From: Warburgia ugandensis
Taxonomy: Eukaryota > Streptophyta > Magnoliopsida > Canellales > Canellaceae
Reading direction: 5' to 3'
DNA: 64,000 nucleotides
NCBI GenBank assembly: GCA_035236585.1
Contig: CP141126.1
Span: 13,281,001-13,345,000 of the forward strand
The notes under the pieces were generated by a model that had not been told where the DNA came from, ran no database searches, and saw only the letters and a list, made by a program, of their open reading frames with translations. Both the position numbers and the translations under genes were made by a program. Positions 52,801-64,000 of this stretch are shown here, piece by piece (positions within the stretch are counted from its first letter, which is position 1; each line of letters starts with the position of its first letter).

Positions 52801-54967
52801 CACCATGGAATTTTTTTTTTTGAAAACTTCTTCAACTTCAGATTTTTCTTTTAAAAGGTATACCTAACTTATCTTTGTGTGATCATCAATAAAACTGACA
52901 AACCATTTTTTTTCCTAAAAGTGTTGAAACTTTATATGGTCCCCATATATCGGTATGGATTAACATAAAAGGTTTTGATGCTTAATATGATCTTGGAGGA
53001 AAAAAGGCACGGTAGTGCTTGGCTAACTCACAAATTTCACATTGAAATCAAGATGAACTTTTATTTTTAAGCAAACTAAGAAACAAGTGTTTTAAATAAT
53101 GAAAACTTGGATGTCCTAATCTATAATGCCATAACATAACATTACATTCACTAGAATTAGAAACAAAACAGGTACTTTGAACTTGTCTTCTCGAGTCAGT
53201 TCCATCTTCAAGGAAATAGAGACCTCCACTTTCTCTAGCACTGCCAATCATCCTCCCCGAGGCTAGTTCCTCAAGCTCACACTGAGAGGGATAGAAATTA
53301 CCTTGACACCTGATATCATTGGTTAACTTGTTAATTGACAAAATGTTGCAAGAAAGGTTAAGCACATGAAGAACATTATACAAAGTTAAGGAAGGTGATA
53401 TAACAATGGATCTTGTCCCAGCAATTGCCGAGAGAGATCCATTTGCTATCTTAATTTTTTTGTTCCCTGCACATGGATGGTAAGTTGAGAAAGTTTGGAG
53501 TAACTTGTCATATGATCAGTTGCCCTTGAATCTATGATCCAATAGTTGCTTTGGCTGGGATTGACATTAAGAAGGGCAGTAATGAATTTACCTTTTTGGG
53601 CCAAAGAATAAGAGGGGTTAACATTGAATTGTGGAAATTAGAAGAGTTTGTACAAGTGATCTAGCTGTTCTTTTGTGAATGGAGATGTTTCTGAATTGAC
53701 TTGTTGCCCTTGGTTCTCTTCGTGTGAGGTTTGGAATGCCCTGCTGTTGTTTCCAGGTTTCTTTTTCTAATTTGGAGACTTTCTATGGAGTTTCCAGCAA
53801 GTTTCCTTTGTGTGCCATGACTTCTTGCAGTGTTCACAATAGGGTTTCTTCCTTCTTTCACCATCGAGATTAGCACTTCTATAAATGAGGACAGAATTAT
53901 CATTTTTCACCACAAATTTGTGTTCTTGGTTGGTTAACATTACCTTCCTCCTAGTTTCTTCTCTTCTAATCTCAAAAAAGGTTTCTTGGAGGGATGGCAG
54001 AGATTTCTTTCCAAGGATCCGATCCCTAACTTCATCCGAATCACGATTAAGGCCAGCCAAGAATAGATACACACGATCATTCTTCTCCTTCTTTATAATT
54101 TTTACACTACCAGTAGGGCAGTCCCCTTCATCATTATAGCGCTGGTCCAATTCTTGCCATAATGAAACCATCTCATTATAGTATACTGTGACTTTCCTTT
54201 CTCCTTGTTTTGATTGCCACAGTTTTGTTTTTAGATCAAAGATTTGAGATGAGTTTTTTAAGTCAAAATAGGTCTCCCTTACAGCCTCCTACACCTTTTG
54301 TAGTAGGGAGAAAAAGATAGGGTTTACCTACGGTATGCTCCATTGAGTTGATAAGCAAGGCCATGATTAGTGAGTTTTCTGACCTCCATGCACTTATATT
54401 TGGATCTCTAGCCTTTGGTTACTTCACTTCTCCTGTCAAATGCCCAAGTTTTCCCTTGCCATCAATCACTAGCTTCACAGATTTAGCCCATTCTAAATTG
54501 TTTTTCCCATTTAACTTGTGAGAAGTTAACGGGAATGAAGTATTTGGGGAAAAGTGGTGTATACCACTGTTTGACATGGCTGTCCCCGACGAGAAACTTC
54601 CAGCAGTTGTTTCCGATGAATCAGAGGTTCTTCTAGCCCTAGTCATGGCTGTTTTAGCCATTTAAAAGCAGATCAAGAGCCTAAGCTCTGATACCATGAA
54701 AGTTTAAAAGAAAAAGAATGTAATCTTCTATCTATCATTAGAGAACAAATGAAGCATGGCAACAGACCTGCCATTGAATCCCACGGATTAGGCTAAAAGA
54801 AATCCCTTAACATAAGGGTCAAACTAGGAATAAAAAGAAAGGAGATTTTCATATTCAAATCTGATCCTAATCTCCATTATTTATGGAAACAAACTAAGAT
54901 AAGATCAAAACTAATCCCTAGAAACTAGGAATTAATTTTAAGATAAAGTTTCCTAACATATCCGTCA
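49899..54967 (-). mobile_element. complete Ty1/copia element, TSD GTATA
   Basis: Both LTRs are present (49899-50189, 291 bp; 54697-54967, 271 bp), starting TG and ending CA on the minus strand. They are flanked by identical GTATA (49894-49898, 54968-54972). The primer binding site TGGTATCAGAGC follows the 5' LTR (54685-54696) and the polypurine tract TTGAGGGAGAG precedes the 3' LTR (about 50190-50200). The LTRs differ at roughly 15-20 bases plus a ~20-base insertion near 49950, so the insertion is not recent. It landed in PRORP exon 2. Confidence 0.96.
50197..54661 (-). pseudogene. copia gag-pol polyprotein (broken)
   Basis: On the minus strand: the gag start MAKTAMTRARR at 54661; a CCHC knuckle CEHCKKSWHTKETC near 53830; the pre-integrase region LWHYRLGHPSFHYL near 53110; the integrase end FGCIAFVYVH and RKCVFVGY near 52400; reverse transcriptase with intact YVDDIILIG near 51140; and an RNase H end with YCDNKATISIAHN and KHVEVDRHFI near 50380. 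Order gag-integrase-RT-RNase H is diagnostic of Ty1/copia. Several frameshifts and stops make it non-autonomous today. Confidence 0.92.
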
Positions 54968-55000
54968 GTATACAACACCAAATGGCTCCAATGATGATTG

Positions 55001-57522
55001 GTATGGATCTATGGATGTATGCGTTTTTGTTTGTCTTTCTTCCTGGGTCAACAATATTGCTTTTGGTGCTCTAAAAATTTTCAACGATTCATATATTTCA
55101 GTCTTTCATTTTCCAGGAATTGTCATTAGTGATCCTTTGGCAGCTATTATTGTCGAAAGATCTGATCCAGATTGCCTTGCCAAACCACAGCTTTGTGTCC
55201 TGCTTGATGAGTTCATTATTCAAATAACAGCATTTGCAGAAAGGGAATGTCAAACTGCAGAAAAGATGTAACTATACAATGATAAAGGATATTTTGCGAA
55301 CTCTTTGGCTGAGTTTTTCTTTCATTGATTTTCTTTGTAATCCTGGGTTCTGGTGTTGTTTCCACAACTTCCTGTTTAGAATACTATATGCTAATCATGC
55401 AGGTCAGAATTTTGCTTTTAGGTGATAAAATATAAAAAAATAGTGCTCTACCACAACCATAGAAGAGTATTTTTGTAAACTGATCTGAGAAAAGATTTTG
55501 GTCTGTTTGGTAAGTGAGTATCCATTGTACTGATTTGATCACGTGAAACAATCCAGCCTGTTTTATTCTTTAAAACATAAAGCATTCTCTTTCCCCAAAT
55601 CTGCACATTAGTAATCAGGCATCATTAAATAGCAATAGTTGGGGACTTGAAATCTCTTTTAGGTGAACTAGTAATTCTTACAAGCTTGGCCAACTCTGTA
55701 GGGGGAACATTTTAAATTCCCTGAACGATCAAGTATGCTTCAGGCCTGAAAAATAGGTAACATTTAACATTTCTTCTGCAGAAAGTTATCATGGAAAGTT
55801 TTTGGGTGACAAGCTGAGGTAAAGAGGCAAAAGAAATGTGAGGAAGGACATGAGAGAGAGTAAGAAAGATTATGAGAATGGAGAATTAAACTTACCAAGA
55901 GAAGTACAAAAATAAAGAAGATATAAGAATGAAAAGTGATGAGGAAGAGAAGAGAAAGAAAATGTAGAAAATGAAGGAATCTTGTGTGAGGGGGTTTGCA
56001 GATGAGAAAAGTGAAGAAAAACACTCATATGGAGTGGGTGGGTTTTGAAAAGAGGAAAGCAAAGAAGAAATTTAATGATGCAAGGAAATTATGGGAATGA
56101 AAAACAATGAGTTGGAAGAGAAAAGGAGAAGGAAAATGAAGAACAGGAAGGAGTTTGGGGTTGGGTTGGGATTGCAGGTCAGAAAAGGTGAAGAATAACA
56201 CATGTAGTTGGTAGGGTCTTGAAAAGAAGGTGGTAAGAAGAAACTGGGTTAAATGGGGAAGAGGGGTACTAGAAATGCACCTAATTTCCTAGTCGGGGTA
56301 CATTGTGCAATAACTTAAGTAAATGAAGCTTTCTGTAACTTAGTAGCTACCGAGCATGAGTATCTAGTCAAGTTAAATAAGGTTCTTATGGCACCAATAG
56401 GGTGCAGAGTTGAATCAGCTAACTGAGTTAAAACCCTTTCAAATTAAATGCTAAAATTCTTCTCAGTTACTGCAGGGTGGTGGCAGGGGCTGCGTGTCGG
56501 CAATGTAAAGTTGTAAGTCATATTGGGTGGGGTTAGGGGAGGGGGTGTTGAAAACTAGATATAGGGAATCACAAGAACACTTATGGAAGGTGTTGAAGAC
56601 ATAAACAAAAGAGAGAAGGAAAAATTGATGAAAAGAGAGAAATGACTGTTGTGAAATATTTGGATTGAGAAAGAGAATTGTACATTCAAAAAGAAAAAGA
56701 TTTTTGGATTAAAAGAGGAAGAGAAGTGCATACAAAAGAGATGGGGAAAACCGTCAGGATTTAAGATTGAAGATCTTTAGATGGAAGAAAGAAAGGAACA
56801 TGGAACTGAAAGAAGTCGTGAACCTTTTTCGAGGAAGAAGTCCCCCTTCCTGACTAACCTATTGTAATACAATGGTAAATGATACAGTAACAGTGACAGA
56901 AGAATTCAAGATGAAGGAGAGCTGAACTAATTGTGCGGAAACCCAACTGTCTTATGTCAAGAGAAAGTATTGCAACTTCTATTGCTGAAATACCCTTGTA
57001 TATAAAGTATTACATTTATAACATGCACAGACATGTATCAGTTACTTTGAAGGAAAGATTCAGTAGGGTGGATGAGGCCTTGACAGAGAATTCTACTGCA
57101 GCCAGGGGATCTTTGGATCATTCTGCTTTGAGTTGCGGCTCTCCTTTTTGAGGAAGAACGAGATTTGGAGAGCTACTCAGCATCTTTATTCTCTGGTCTC
57201 CTCTGCCACTCATGGAAGGTCATGGATTAGATCAACTGCGGAAAGGTTTCTGCAATCTTCTCGCTAATCATGTGTCTGTAGGTGTGCTTTTGTGTGGCTT
57301 GTCGCTTGTATCGAGTTCATATGTGGCATGTGTATCTTTACAGAAACACAGGCTTAGATACCCTCATTCAAGAACACAAACACACAGAAACAGACACACG
57401 CGTACATACGGGCACAGATATATAATGTTTATAAATTAATGTTGAAGGTTTATGGACTACTCTGTCCATTGCGTTTACTGTCCCTTTTCAATATTTTCTA
57501 TCATTGTGTTCATGCATGTTTA
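55001..57522 (+). other. PRORP intron, first part
   Basis: The intron starts with donor GTATGG at 55001. The stretch at 55800-56260 is strongly purine-rich on the plus strand and holds two similar ~175-base segments (GCAGATGAGAAAAGTGAAGA near 55998 and GCAGGTCAGAAAAGGTGAAG near 56175). No coding exon was recognised. The frame at 55011-55271 has no recognisable domain. Confidence 0.45.
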
Positions 57523-58511
57523 TGTTAGAGGAAAATTAGGAATCAGAGGGTATAATAAAAAGATTACAAGATTACTATTTAAGACTGAGAAATTACAGGG
57601 ATATGATTCTTATAGATTTGCAAATAATCGTGTATATAAACACTACTATGTGAATGAAATTTTGGGTTTGCAACTTAATTAGATCTGTCATGGTATCAGA
57701 GCCACTTCCTTGAACGAGTCTGTGCAGCTATCCATAACCAGAAGAACTTGCAGCTCATTTTGCTGCTGTTTTGCGTATTATTCGATACCTTTGCGGGACA
57801 CTTCACCAAGGACTCCTCCTTTCTTCCTTCTAGTCCCCCACTCTTCGTGCATATTCTAATGCTGACTGAAGTGGTGATGTCACAGATCGCAAGTTTACCA
57901 CAGGATACCTACTTTTTCTAGGAGATTCTTTAATCTCATGGAAAAGCAAGAAACAATATATTATCTCTCAATCAAGTACAGAATTTGAATATCGAGCTCT
58001 TGCTGATACTACCTGTGAAATAATTTGGCTACAAAGATTACTAGAAGATCTCAGTATCCTACAGACTCAGCCCACCAATCTCCACTGTGACAACAAGAGT
58101 GCCATTCACATTGCTCATAATGCTGTCTTTCATAAACGCACAAAACATATTGAAATTGGCTGTCATCTTACACGTCAGCATTATCAGCAGGGAACAATTA
58201 CTTTTCCATATATCTCCACCATTGATCAAATTGCTAATCTACTTACCAAGGCTCATCCATCTCCACAATTCCATTTTCTCTACTCAAACTTCTAATGTTG
58301 TCTTTACCAACACCTTAAGTTTGAGGAGGGGTGTTAGAGGAAAATTAGGAATCAGGATTTTCCATGTATAATAAAAAGATTACAAGATTACTATTTAGGA
58401 CCGAGAAATTACAGGGATATGATTCTCATAGATTTGTAAATAATCATGTATATAAACACTACTACGTGAATGAAATTTTGGGTCTGCAACTGATCTCAAT
58501 CAGATCTGTCA
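57523..58511 (+). mobile_element. deleted 989-bp Ty1/copia element, TSD GTTTA
   Basis: The LTRs are 57523-57690 (168 bp) and 58332-58511 (180 bp), both TGTTAGAGGAAAATTAGG to AGATCTGTCA, flanked by identical GTTTA. TGGTATCAGAGCC directly follows the first LTR and TTTGAGGAGGGG precedes the second. The internal part encodes only the end of reverse transcriptase and RNase H (SWKSKKQYIISQSSTEFEY, CDNKSAIHIAHN, RTKHIEIGCH). All of gag, integrase and most of RT have been deleted, but the signals needed for copying in trans remain. Confidence 0.95.
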
Positions 58512-58735
58512 GTTTAATCAGATGGGACAGTTGTTTCTCATTTTTCTTTCTCACATTAGTTTGGTGACTCTCACCAAATACTGTCAAGTATGATAAGACT
58601 TGTCCATGCTTCAGGTATTGGCTTTAGGCAGCGGTGAAGTTGAAGTGTTTGCTTGTGACGAATGATGATATAAGAGGTCACATCTTTGAGCTTTTAGGGT
58701 GCAACCTATTTCTCAAATGGAAGGAACAACACCAA

Positions 58736-60115
58736 GTACGTAGTCCTTTCTAGCAGTCTGTTTTTTATGTGTTCACAGTTTGCCTAAAGTATTCCTTTTC
58801 CTAAGTTGCTAATTGTTTCCGTTGCTGCAAAATAGTGCTTCACTTGTGAAACTTGACTGAACTAGTTCTGCACTAATTTGCTTATCTCGATGTTCTTGAC
58901 ACTGCATGCTACTCAGAAATGTATGTTAGAAGTTTGGCTTTGGTTGAGCCAATGAATGGAATTCTGTTTTCTATATGACCTGCTATGCTGATCACAGCAA
59001 AAATGGAATCTGAATAAGCAGTTGGTGTCAAGTGGAACTGTGGAAGTGAGGTCAAGCAAGCCATGTGTTGAGTTAGTCAGACATTTATTGTAATCAGTGA
59101 ACTGAGTTTTAAGTTGATTGACAAGTTCTAAGAGATCTGTTGGAAGTTGCAACCTTAATATTTCTTCTATTTCATTTTATACTTTTGTGAGAATTCTAGA
59201 ACTATACGTGGACATGGTCAAAACAAAGAACTGGTACAGACTTAAGATATCGTTTATGATTTCTGTAACCTCCCTTCTCTGGGCTTTGAATGTGCATAGG
59301 TAGTTCTGGGCTGTTTAACTGACGACTCACCTAATGACCGGAAAAGTTTGCTAGTTCATGTTACAAGGGGTTGTAAATACAAACCAGTCAGATTCACATT
59401 TGGTGACATGGTCACTATCTTATATCAAATCTTTGTTTTCACTATTTTAAAGTACTGATGCTCAGTCCAGGGCCAGGGTGCCTAACCTCGAGCATAAGAT
59501 TTTAATTTTCTACTACTATCCAGTCTGTCTTCAAGCATTTGATCATGATAAAGTTTCAAATTTGTTTTCTGGGCGTCTTGTGTGCCCTACAAGAATGCTT
59601 TTTTCCTTTCGAGGCAAACAATTGGAGCTTCAAATCTTCTTAGTACTCACCTACTCTCTGGTGACTTAACTTCAGTCTCTGTTCTTAGGAATCATCTGAC
59701 AAAGGTGCTGCTTACTTCTACGTGCGATACATGATTCCGTCAATACCACGTTAAACTCAATCATATGTTGTTGCTCCTTATATTTTTATTATTGTGAATG
59801 ATGATACTTGGTTCACTTATATTGATGTCACTAACAGAGTTAGGGATGGCAATGGTGCAGGTTGGGACAGGTCGGTGTGGTTCTTAGCGGCCCCTGACTC
59901 ATTCCACTCTGTCAGTGTTCTCTGACCTACCCTTCCCCCATCCTGCCAGCGACTTACTGCCCGAAGCTCAAGAAAACTTGAATTTAGCCCAGATATGCAC
60001 ATATCATACTTTTAATGATATAGACTCTTGTAGTCTATCCTTTTTCCGCACTTATGCAGAGCTTCGTATGGACTGGACTACCCTTTTTTCATGCACATAT
60101 CGTACTTTTAAAATG
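58736..60115. other. unassigned, downstream of PRORP exon
   Basis: This begins with a splice donor GTACGT at 58736. The expected last PRORP exon was not found with confidence; GAATCATCTGACAAAGG near 59690 after a TTCTTAG could be its remnant (ES-DKG), which is weak. Confidence 0.35.
59841..59960 (+). mobile_element. possible truncated hAT-like end
   Basis: TTAGGGATGGCAATGGTGC followed by GGTTGGGACAGGTCGG resembles one terminus of a common plant hAT-type element. The opposite end and the 8-bp duplication were not found. Confidence 0.35.
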
Positions 60116-60305
60116 ATGAGGATCCTTGGTGCAATAGTAAAAGTTGTTGTCATGTAACTTTGAGGTCACGGGTTTAAGGCATGGAATCAGCCTCTTGCAA
60201 AATGCAAGGTAAGACTGGCTACTATAGGTCCTTGTGGTCCACCCCTTTCCCAAACCCCACACAAGTGGGAGCTTCGTGCTGCAGGACTGCCCTTTTTATA
60301 TCATT
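60116..60305 (+). mobile_element. Au-type SINE
   Basis: It carries GGTGCAATAGTAAAAGTTG, GAGGTCACGGGTTTAAGGC, CAGCCTCTTGCAAAATGCAA and GGGAGCTTCGTGC words. The perfect 11-base target duplication CTTTTAAAATG is at 60105-60115 and 60306-60316. Confidence 0.93.
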
Positions 60306-60496
60306 CTTTTAAAATGTGACATTTTAGACATAAAAGTAACCAGTATCGCAAGGATTGGGGTCTTTGTGTTTTTCCACATTTGCCCTGTGCCCCTCCACGG
60401 TTGACATTATATTATCTGACCTCGGCTTGGGTCACATCTTTATCTTCCCTTCACCAAATGAGAGTAGCTATGGTTACCTGCCTACTAAAGGAAAGG

Positions 60497-60606
60497 GGCC
60501 ACCCTATTACAAGACGCTCCTATGTATGTAGGGTTTGCGGAAGAGGCGAACCAGGTCAATAGTACGCAACCTTATTTTGCATTTTAGAAGAAGATGTTTT
60601 CGCACC
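60497..60606 (-). mobile_element. Au SINE fragment
   Basis: On the minus strand GGTGCGAAAACATCTTCTTC, AAGGTTGCGTACTATTGACC and GGGTGGCCC follow the order of the second half of an Au SINE. The tRNA-like head is missing. Confidence 0.6.
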
Positions 60607-60793
60607 TTACTTGCCCACTATCACCCTTCAATAAAGTTGAACTTTTCTGTTTCATTGAGGTGCCGAAATTTCCCACCTTTTGAATTCACTTTTTTTCATT
60701 GGCTGTCAGCTGCTGTCACAATTGTACCATTGGGTAACACGATGACAACTCTTTTAGCTCCCTCAAAATTAATGCAAGTAGAGGCTGATACTA

Positions 60794-63700
60794 TGTAACA
60801 ACTTTAATTTTTATAATACAAATATTTATTTTGCATAGAACTGAAAACAAAAAAAACATATTAGCTCAATTGAAAAGAGAGAGAGAGGCTACAACAAGGC
60901 AAATATTGGATCTTTGCATTTTGAAAAAGAAGAAGATAGAAGAATGATAAATCAACAAGCAAATAGGGGCATGGGAATTTCTAAGCTAGATTGGTTTTAT
61001 TGAGAGTTTGATCTCACTTATGTTATACGTGTTCTACTAAGGTTTTGGCTGAATTTTATTCGTTGGTTTGTGTGCATCCTAACTATGGATTATGATTGAA
61101 TTTCACTCATCGATAACTTGCGCACACTATTCATGTTTTCATCTGATCAAGTGTGTTCATTCGAGTTATAACATGCGGACATTTGTTATGATCTACACTA
61201 GTTTTCACCCGTTGATTTTATTGTACATCCTGGTTATGATTGATTTTGGATATGAAACATGGATTCCATACACATCATGTGCACCATAACGACTGCCTAG
61301 GATCAGATCACGTCTACTAAATTTTAACCATGTGCACCATCATTCAAGATTTGATTTTGGGTTTCATTCATCATTCCGTGTCAAGCCAGTATCCAATCTT
61401 TCTCATTTCCATGATCCTACTAGGTGCTCCATCGATTATCTTTCAGTCCAAGCTTTATGCATACATGACTATGGGCGGATCCATCAAACATGTGTCCATA
61501 TTGTAGTTGATTTTTCATATGCATGAGCTTATTGCTTGTATTAGATTCCAAGCCTATGCATATGTATCATAGTTATATACTAAATGTCAAATTATAGATT
61601 CATCTAATACATGAAGCAAATGCTTTATTTGGTTCTTAGTTTAGAAAGTTAATGTGAGATTCCATAACATTAAATGCTTGGGTGGGGGGATTTAACCTAT
61701 GGTTATAAGTTCACCTTTCAAATCCCAAAGTACGCATGAAAATCAATATCATGATCCAAACCATAGTCCATGCGCAACCCTTCCACTCTTGCCACCGACG
61801 TGATTTTGTCTCATTTGTCGATTTCTATCTAAATTAGGCACACCACCATACATGACCGTTCTTGAGTTTATTGGTCATCTTATAACAAGTAGCTTGCCTA
61901 CCTTTATTTTGCTAAGACCCACTTAAGAATAGTATTGATTTCTAGAGCTACTCATGGATCTTAAGCAAAATGTATACAAGTCATTTCCATTTCTAGGGAA
62001 AATGCACATGCAGCAATAGATCTTAGCATGCTAGCTCTTAATCCCTTTTAGATCTTTGGATTTTAGTCTTATGTCAATAGGAGTGGGAGCATTAGATTTA
62101 TCATTCCCTATATGCAGGACTCCATGCACACTTCTTATGCAAAAGGAATTCCACGCATAAATAAATTCTTACAACTCAACATCACATGCCATGATTCTTC
62201 ATATAAGAACATGTATACATAACAAAGTTTTAGAAGTCATCCGTCTTTGCTTTGTTCGAGTAGAAGCATGCACGCTACGCAGTTGCTAAACACTATCGCT
62301 CGTACACCCTTGATTTGTATTTTTGACCCATGTGTAAGATCTATTCCCTGATACTATCTTCTATGTAAATGACCATCCATATGTTCCATCTTAAATTATG
62401 TGCATTAGCTTCTGTCCATCTTAAAAATCATCACACAGTCTATTGTCAATTCAAATAATGTATACAATTATACTTTTGATCTAACCATGTGTATGAGTTC
62501 ATGACCGATCTAAATTAGAACACAAGTTCTCATATTGAATTAGGTGCATTCGCAAAATCAATTTCACACTACAATTTTGCTTCAGTTGGCCCCTTATTTT
62601 ATGTGTACCATGACAAGTAGATATGATCATGGCTTTCATTTGTTATGAATCCATGCTCATTATATCAAATAGTTTGATACCTATGATCTTATTGACCTAT
62701 GAATCCAAGACCACTCAGCCACCACAAATGTATTTGGATCATACTATTGACTTTGTTTTGATGTATGAGGATTAGTGCTTGGCTGTATGTTAAATTTCAT
62801 TGTTGATTATATTGATAAAAAGGATAACTAAGTTTTAGATGCTTTTAAATATATGTGCATATATAGAAAGAGAAAGTATTGATGGGTGCTTACTAGAATT
62901 GAATATGAAATCAGATATATGATACGACTCTTTGAAGTCATGTGTGAGGGGTAATTGATGAGATTCGAATAGTTTGCTATGCTAGGAGTGCAATTGGCCA
63001 CTGACACTATGAAAGGAAAATTTGGTACCTGCTTAAGATAAATGCTTTTGTTCTTTTGGAAGAGTCATGAGACTTTCCATTCAGTGTGATTTGTTCTCGC
63101 CCATGAGGACAGGTATAGGTCGTGCGGTATTCATGATCGAATGTAGGCAGGAGACACTGGTTCTCTCTATGTGCATAGCAGACGAGATTTGATATGAACA
63201 CACACACACACACACACGTGTGTCAACCTTGAGAGATTTAGACCATTTGCCTTTATGGCCTCAACAATATGTTGATTTTTTATCAGTTTAATGACATGTG
63301 ATATGTTCAAGATATTGAGTACAACTTCTAATGTTGTATAACTTTGGATTAAAATTTGTAATACTCTATGTAATTTATCATCGATTTTGAGGTTTAATAT
63401 TTATCGAGTTTTGGTACAGCTCACAATTAATCGATAACATTTTATTATCTTCATGCATCCATATGTTTTTCTGCATGTTTTGTCTACCTTAGAATTTCTC
63501 ATTGAGTGGTTGTACCCACTCCTACTAACAATTTAAGGTCAATCTTCTAAGCAAGACTAAAGAATTAAGGCAAAACAAGAACTTTGGAGTAGAAGAGTGA
63601 AAGTATGATAATAAAATTAGTTACTTATTTCGTTTAGAATAAAAACCTTGCACATTTAGAACAATGATGTAATGGGACAATCAGCTTTGCTATGAATGTG

Positions 63701-63978
63701 AGGATTTGGTTAATTTAAGTTATAGTTTCATTTAAGATTGTTTGGGTTGTGACTACTGAGTCCTGGTAGTACTTATTCTTATGAAATTATTTGCTACATG
63801 TGGGGTTTTAATAAAGCACCCTAGCTTGAAAGTTCAGTTTTGAAAATTAATATATATATATATATATATATGGGGTACACCTTTGAAATGTTTTAGAAAA
63901 AAAAAATTATACTCAAGAGCCGCATCATTTCCAAATAAATTTTACCAAAGTTGTTTCTGAAAACCTGGGGCATCACAT
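60794..63978 (+). mobile_element. solo LTR, 3.2 kb, TSD TACTA
   Basis: The edges are TGTAACAACTTTAATTTTTA and AAAACCTGGGGCATCACA, with a perfect 5-bp duplication TACTA (60789-60793, 63979-63983). It is homologous to 46111-49164, for example GCCCATGAGGACAGGTATAG near 63100 and GTGGTTGTACCCACTCCTAC near 63505. It holds (CA)n near 63200 and (AT)n near 63850. Short frames inside are not genes. Confidence 0.94.
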
Positions 63979-64000
63979 ACTATACCCATTTACAAGTAAC

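Larger units (their letters stand above)
49305..58735 (+). pseudogene. PRORP: PRORP (proteinaceous RNase P) pseudogene, 3' half
   Basis: PRORP is the single-protein RNase P that trims 5' leaders from plant tRNA precursors. Three exons of its NYN metallonuclease domain are visible: 49305-49405 (EWLDKHKGCE, then VVDGANVTFYQ), 49754-49898 joined to 54973-55000 (NKWPLMILHNK, EDPSN, ALYTTPNGSNDDW) and 58615-58735 (KCLLVTNDD, GHIFELLG, FLKWKEQHQ). Motifs holding the catalytic aspartates (DGAN, NDDW, TNDD) survive, and the splice joints give correct phase across TGG-TAT-TGG. The gene is dead: one-base frameshift near 49334, stops at 49370, 49856, 49883 and 58625, and a whole copia element in exon 2. 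PPR-repeat exons upstream and the last C-terminal exon were not found. Confidence 0.88.

Noticed and set aside
59690..59755. Last exon of PRORP
   Set aside because: Only a few residues (ES-DKG) match the expected QESEKG motif, and what follows is unrelated; too weak to call.
46111..63978. One giant LTR retrotransposon
   Set aside because: Each LTR has its own flanking duplication and no related gag-pol lies between them.

Overview
The window is nuclear DNA of a flowering plant with a large, transposon-rich genome. The evidence is a plant-type ribosomal protein gene with GT-AG introns, a relic of a plant RNase P protein gene, and many plant repeat families: Ty3 and Ty1 LTR elements, RTE-type LINEs, Au-type SINEs, and hAT and TRIM elements. 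A 13.7-kb intron in a ribosomal protein gene suggests an intron-expanded genome, but the sequence does not name the species.

Layout. 1-4490: the tip of one LTR, unassigned DNA, two hairpins and a decayed LTR end. 4491-13015: a decayed minus-strand Ty3/gypsy element with gag, pol and one very long LTR. 13276-14136: a solo LTR with a perfect 5-bp target duplication and an internal foldback. 14160-19500: a Ty1/copia relic (minus) split by a near full-length RTE LINE (plus), which itself carries a foldback. 19501-27629: mostly unassigned, with a possible MITE and a 63-bp tandem repeat.

27630-42190 (minus): the only intact host gene, 60S ribosomal protein L14 (eL14, 134 aa, five coding exons), with a TATA-like box, a telo-box-like motif and a site II motif upstream. 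Its second intron is 13,728 bp. It contains three tandem copies of a ~1.4-kb segment. Inside these sit an RTE LINE, a hAT-type element filled with 35-bp palindromes, two Au SINEs, a composite of tandem and inverted TRIM units that holds a gypsy pol fragment, a ~41-bp LINE stub, and a 2.6-kb solo LTR inserted into that stub. The intron copies serve as empty sites for one another, so several insertions can be verified directly.

42191-64000: SINE and LINE fragments, a foldback and two solo LTRs of one family (46111-49164, 60794-63978). Between the two LTRs lies a proteinaceous RNase P (PRORP) pseudogene in three exons, with stops and a frameshift. A complete Ty1/copia element (49899-54967, target duplication GTATA) interrupts its second exon, and a 989-bp deleted copia element (target duplication GTTTA) lies in its last intron.

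Host and parasite: apart from eL14 and the PRORP relic, nearly everything recognised is mobile DNA. Most LTR elements survive as solo LTRs, which points to active removal by LTR-LTR recombination. The strongest candidates for something undescribed are the TRIM composite with both outer ends of U5 type and the hAT element carrying a palindrome array.
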